From the NCBI GenBank assembly GCA_023265355.1, contig JAHFTZ010000158.1:1-6173 (forward strand): a stretch of 6,173 bases of DNA. The letters are read 5' to 3'. Below the pieces are notes generated by a model. The model saw only the letters and a program-made list of their open reading frames with translations. It was not told where the DNA came from and made no database searches. The stretch is from Terriglobus sp. (GTDB lineage: Bacteria > Acidobacteriota > Terriglobia > Terriglobales > Acidobacteriaceae). Both the position numbers and the translations under genes were made by a program. Below are positions 5,654-6,173 of the stretch, piece by piece (positions within the stretch are counted from its first letter, which is position 1; each line of letters begins with the position of its first letter).

Positions 5654-5813
5654 GGGTCTAAATCCATTACGTCCGGCGACGGTTCCATTTCTGGCGACGC
5701 GGTTTCTGTATGTCTGGAAGCACTCCTAGCCTATGCGAAATCTTCCCCTGTCAGCGAACTGTCTTCGACGAATGTGCGCCTTGGTCGCCGATGTGGGAAT
5801 CTATTGAACAGAC
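5654..5813. promoter_or_regulatory. Divergent intergenic region between permease operon and hydrolase gene
   Basis: This 160-nt gap separates two divergently transcribed genes and should hold both promoters. On the minus strand a CTGACA (5754-5749) and TAGGCT (5733-5728) with 15-nt spacing form a weak sigma-70-like candidate for the permease operon; the spacing is short and the -10 matches poorly. For the hydrolase I find no convincing pair. No clear operator palindrome is visible. Confidence 0.35.
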
Positions 5814-6173
5814 ATGAATCTCCTCAAACCAGCCGTCCGGGTCAGCGGCAAGTTTCAAAACCCTGTACCAACCGAAGTTGCGAGCCTCGCCCTCATGCCG
5901 CGCATTTTGATGGCGGCAATCGCCGCACGGGGTGAAGAGAGCGTTCCCAAGGCGACCCTCGGCCCCTTCGTGACGGATCCGGCAGCCTTCTCCACCCCCT
6001 CCACGACCGGCCTGCGCATCACCTGGCTGGGTCACTCGTCGCTTCTGGTGGAGATCGACGGCACCAATCTCCTCATCGATCCCGTCTTCAGCGAGCGCGC
6101 TTCCATGGTGCAGTGGGCCGGTCCGAAGCGGTTTTTCCCTCCGCCGCTGCGCATCGAAGACCTGCCACGCATC
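5814..6173 (+). CDS. MBL-fold metallo-hydrolase (NAPE-PLD/UlaG-like), N-terminal part, runs off right edge
   Basis: The frame is open for 120 codons to the window end, starting MNLLKPAVRVSGKFQNPVPT. Residues 67-95 contain the first strands of the metallo-beta-lactamase fold: LRITWLGHSSLLVEIDG (67-83) followed by NLLIDPVFSERAS (85-97). The N-terminal FQNPVPT element and the later WAGPKRFFPPPL (101-112) are typical of the subfamily related to N-acylphosphatidylethanolamine phospholipase D and RomA-like proteins. The zinc-binding HxHxDH motif would lie just beyond the window edge, so catalytic competence cannot be checked. Members hydrolyse phosphodiester or ester bonds, often of lipids; no substrate can be inferred here. 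An in-frame TGA (5805-5807) just upstream makes ATG 5814 the earliest start. Its Shine-Dalgarno is weak (GGGA about 15 nt upstream), and the in-frame ATGs at codons 28 and 33 would remove the conserved N-terminal element. Confidence 0.88.
   Translation, partial: MNLLKPAVRVSGKFQNPVPTEVASLALMPRILMAAIAARGEESVPKATLGPFVTDPAAFSTPSTTGLRITWLGHSSLLVEIDGTNLLIDPVFSERASMVQWAGPKRFFPPPLRIEDLPRI

Noticed and set aside
5195..5935. Plus-strand open frame of 246 codons crossing the first permease and the intergenic region
   Set aside because: It overlaps both the permease (antisense) and the hydrolase start in another frame, and it shows no family features.

Overview
The window reads as chromosome of a moderately GC-rich soil bacterium, most probably an Acidobacteriaceae member (Granulicella/Edaphobacter/Terriglobus type). 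This rests on gene content (duplicated MacB-type permeases, a glycoside hydrolase family 57 gene whose N-terminus is of the type I associate with that group, an HpnI-type glycosyltransferase) and on dispersed palindromic repeats containing 'gtcatttcgaccg...gagaaatctgctt'. It is an inference from recall, not from a database search.

Layout, left to right. Positions 1-134 (minus) hold the first 44 codons of a GH57-type glycosidase that runs off the left edge. 213-929 (minus) is a short AlkA-type DNA-3-methyladenine glycosylase. 930-1154 is non-coding and holds 22-nt tandem units plus a truncated, inverted copy of the palindromic repeat (copy A). 1155-2366 (minus) is an HpnI/ceramide-glucosyltransferase-like membrane glycosyltransferase. 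2405-2560 holds a tandem module and repeat copy B. 2578-2904 (minus) is a small single-domain GIY-YIG nuclease-family gene. 2937-3128 holds two 36-nt tandem modules and repeat copy C. 3171-4424 and 4424-5653 (minus) are two translationally coupled MacB/FtsX-type ABC permeases. 5654-5813 is a divergent intergenic region. 5814-6173 (plus) is the first 120 codons of a metallo-beta-lactamase-fold hydrolase that runs off the right edge.

The genes do not form one pathway. The only clear functional unit is the permease pair (TAATG overlap, internal Shine-Dalgarno), and no ATPase for it is visible. The glycosylase and the GH57 gene share a strand with a 78-nt gap and could be co-transcribed. The most interesting structure is the repeat family. 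Each full copy folds as a long outer stem enclosing two short perfect hairpins, each copy lies just 3' of a stop codon on the coding strand, and two near-identical direct copies bracket the GIY-YIG gene. That arrangement resembles a mobile cassette or REP/RAYT-like partnership, but it remains a hypothesis.
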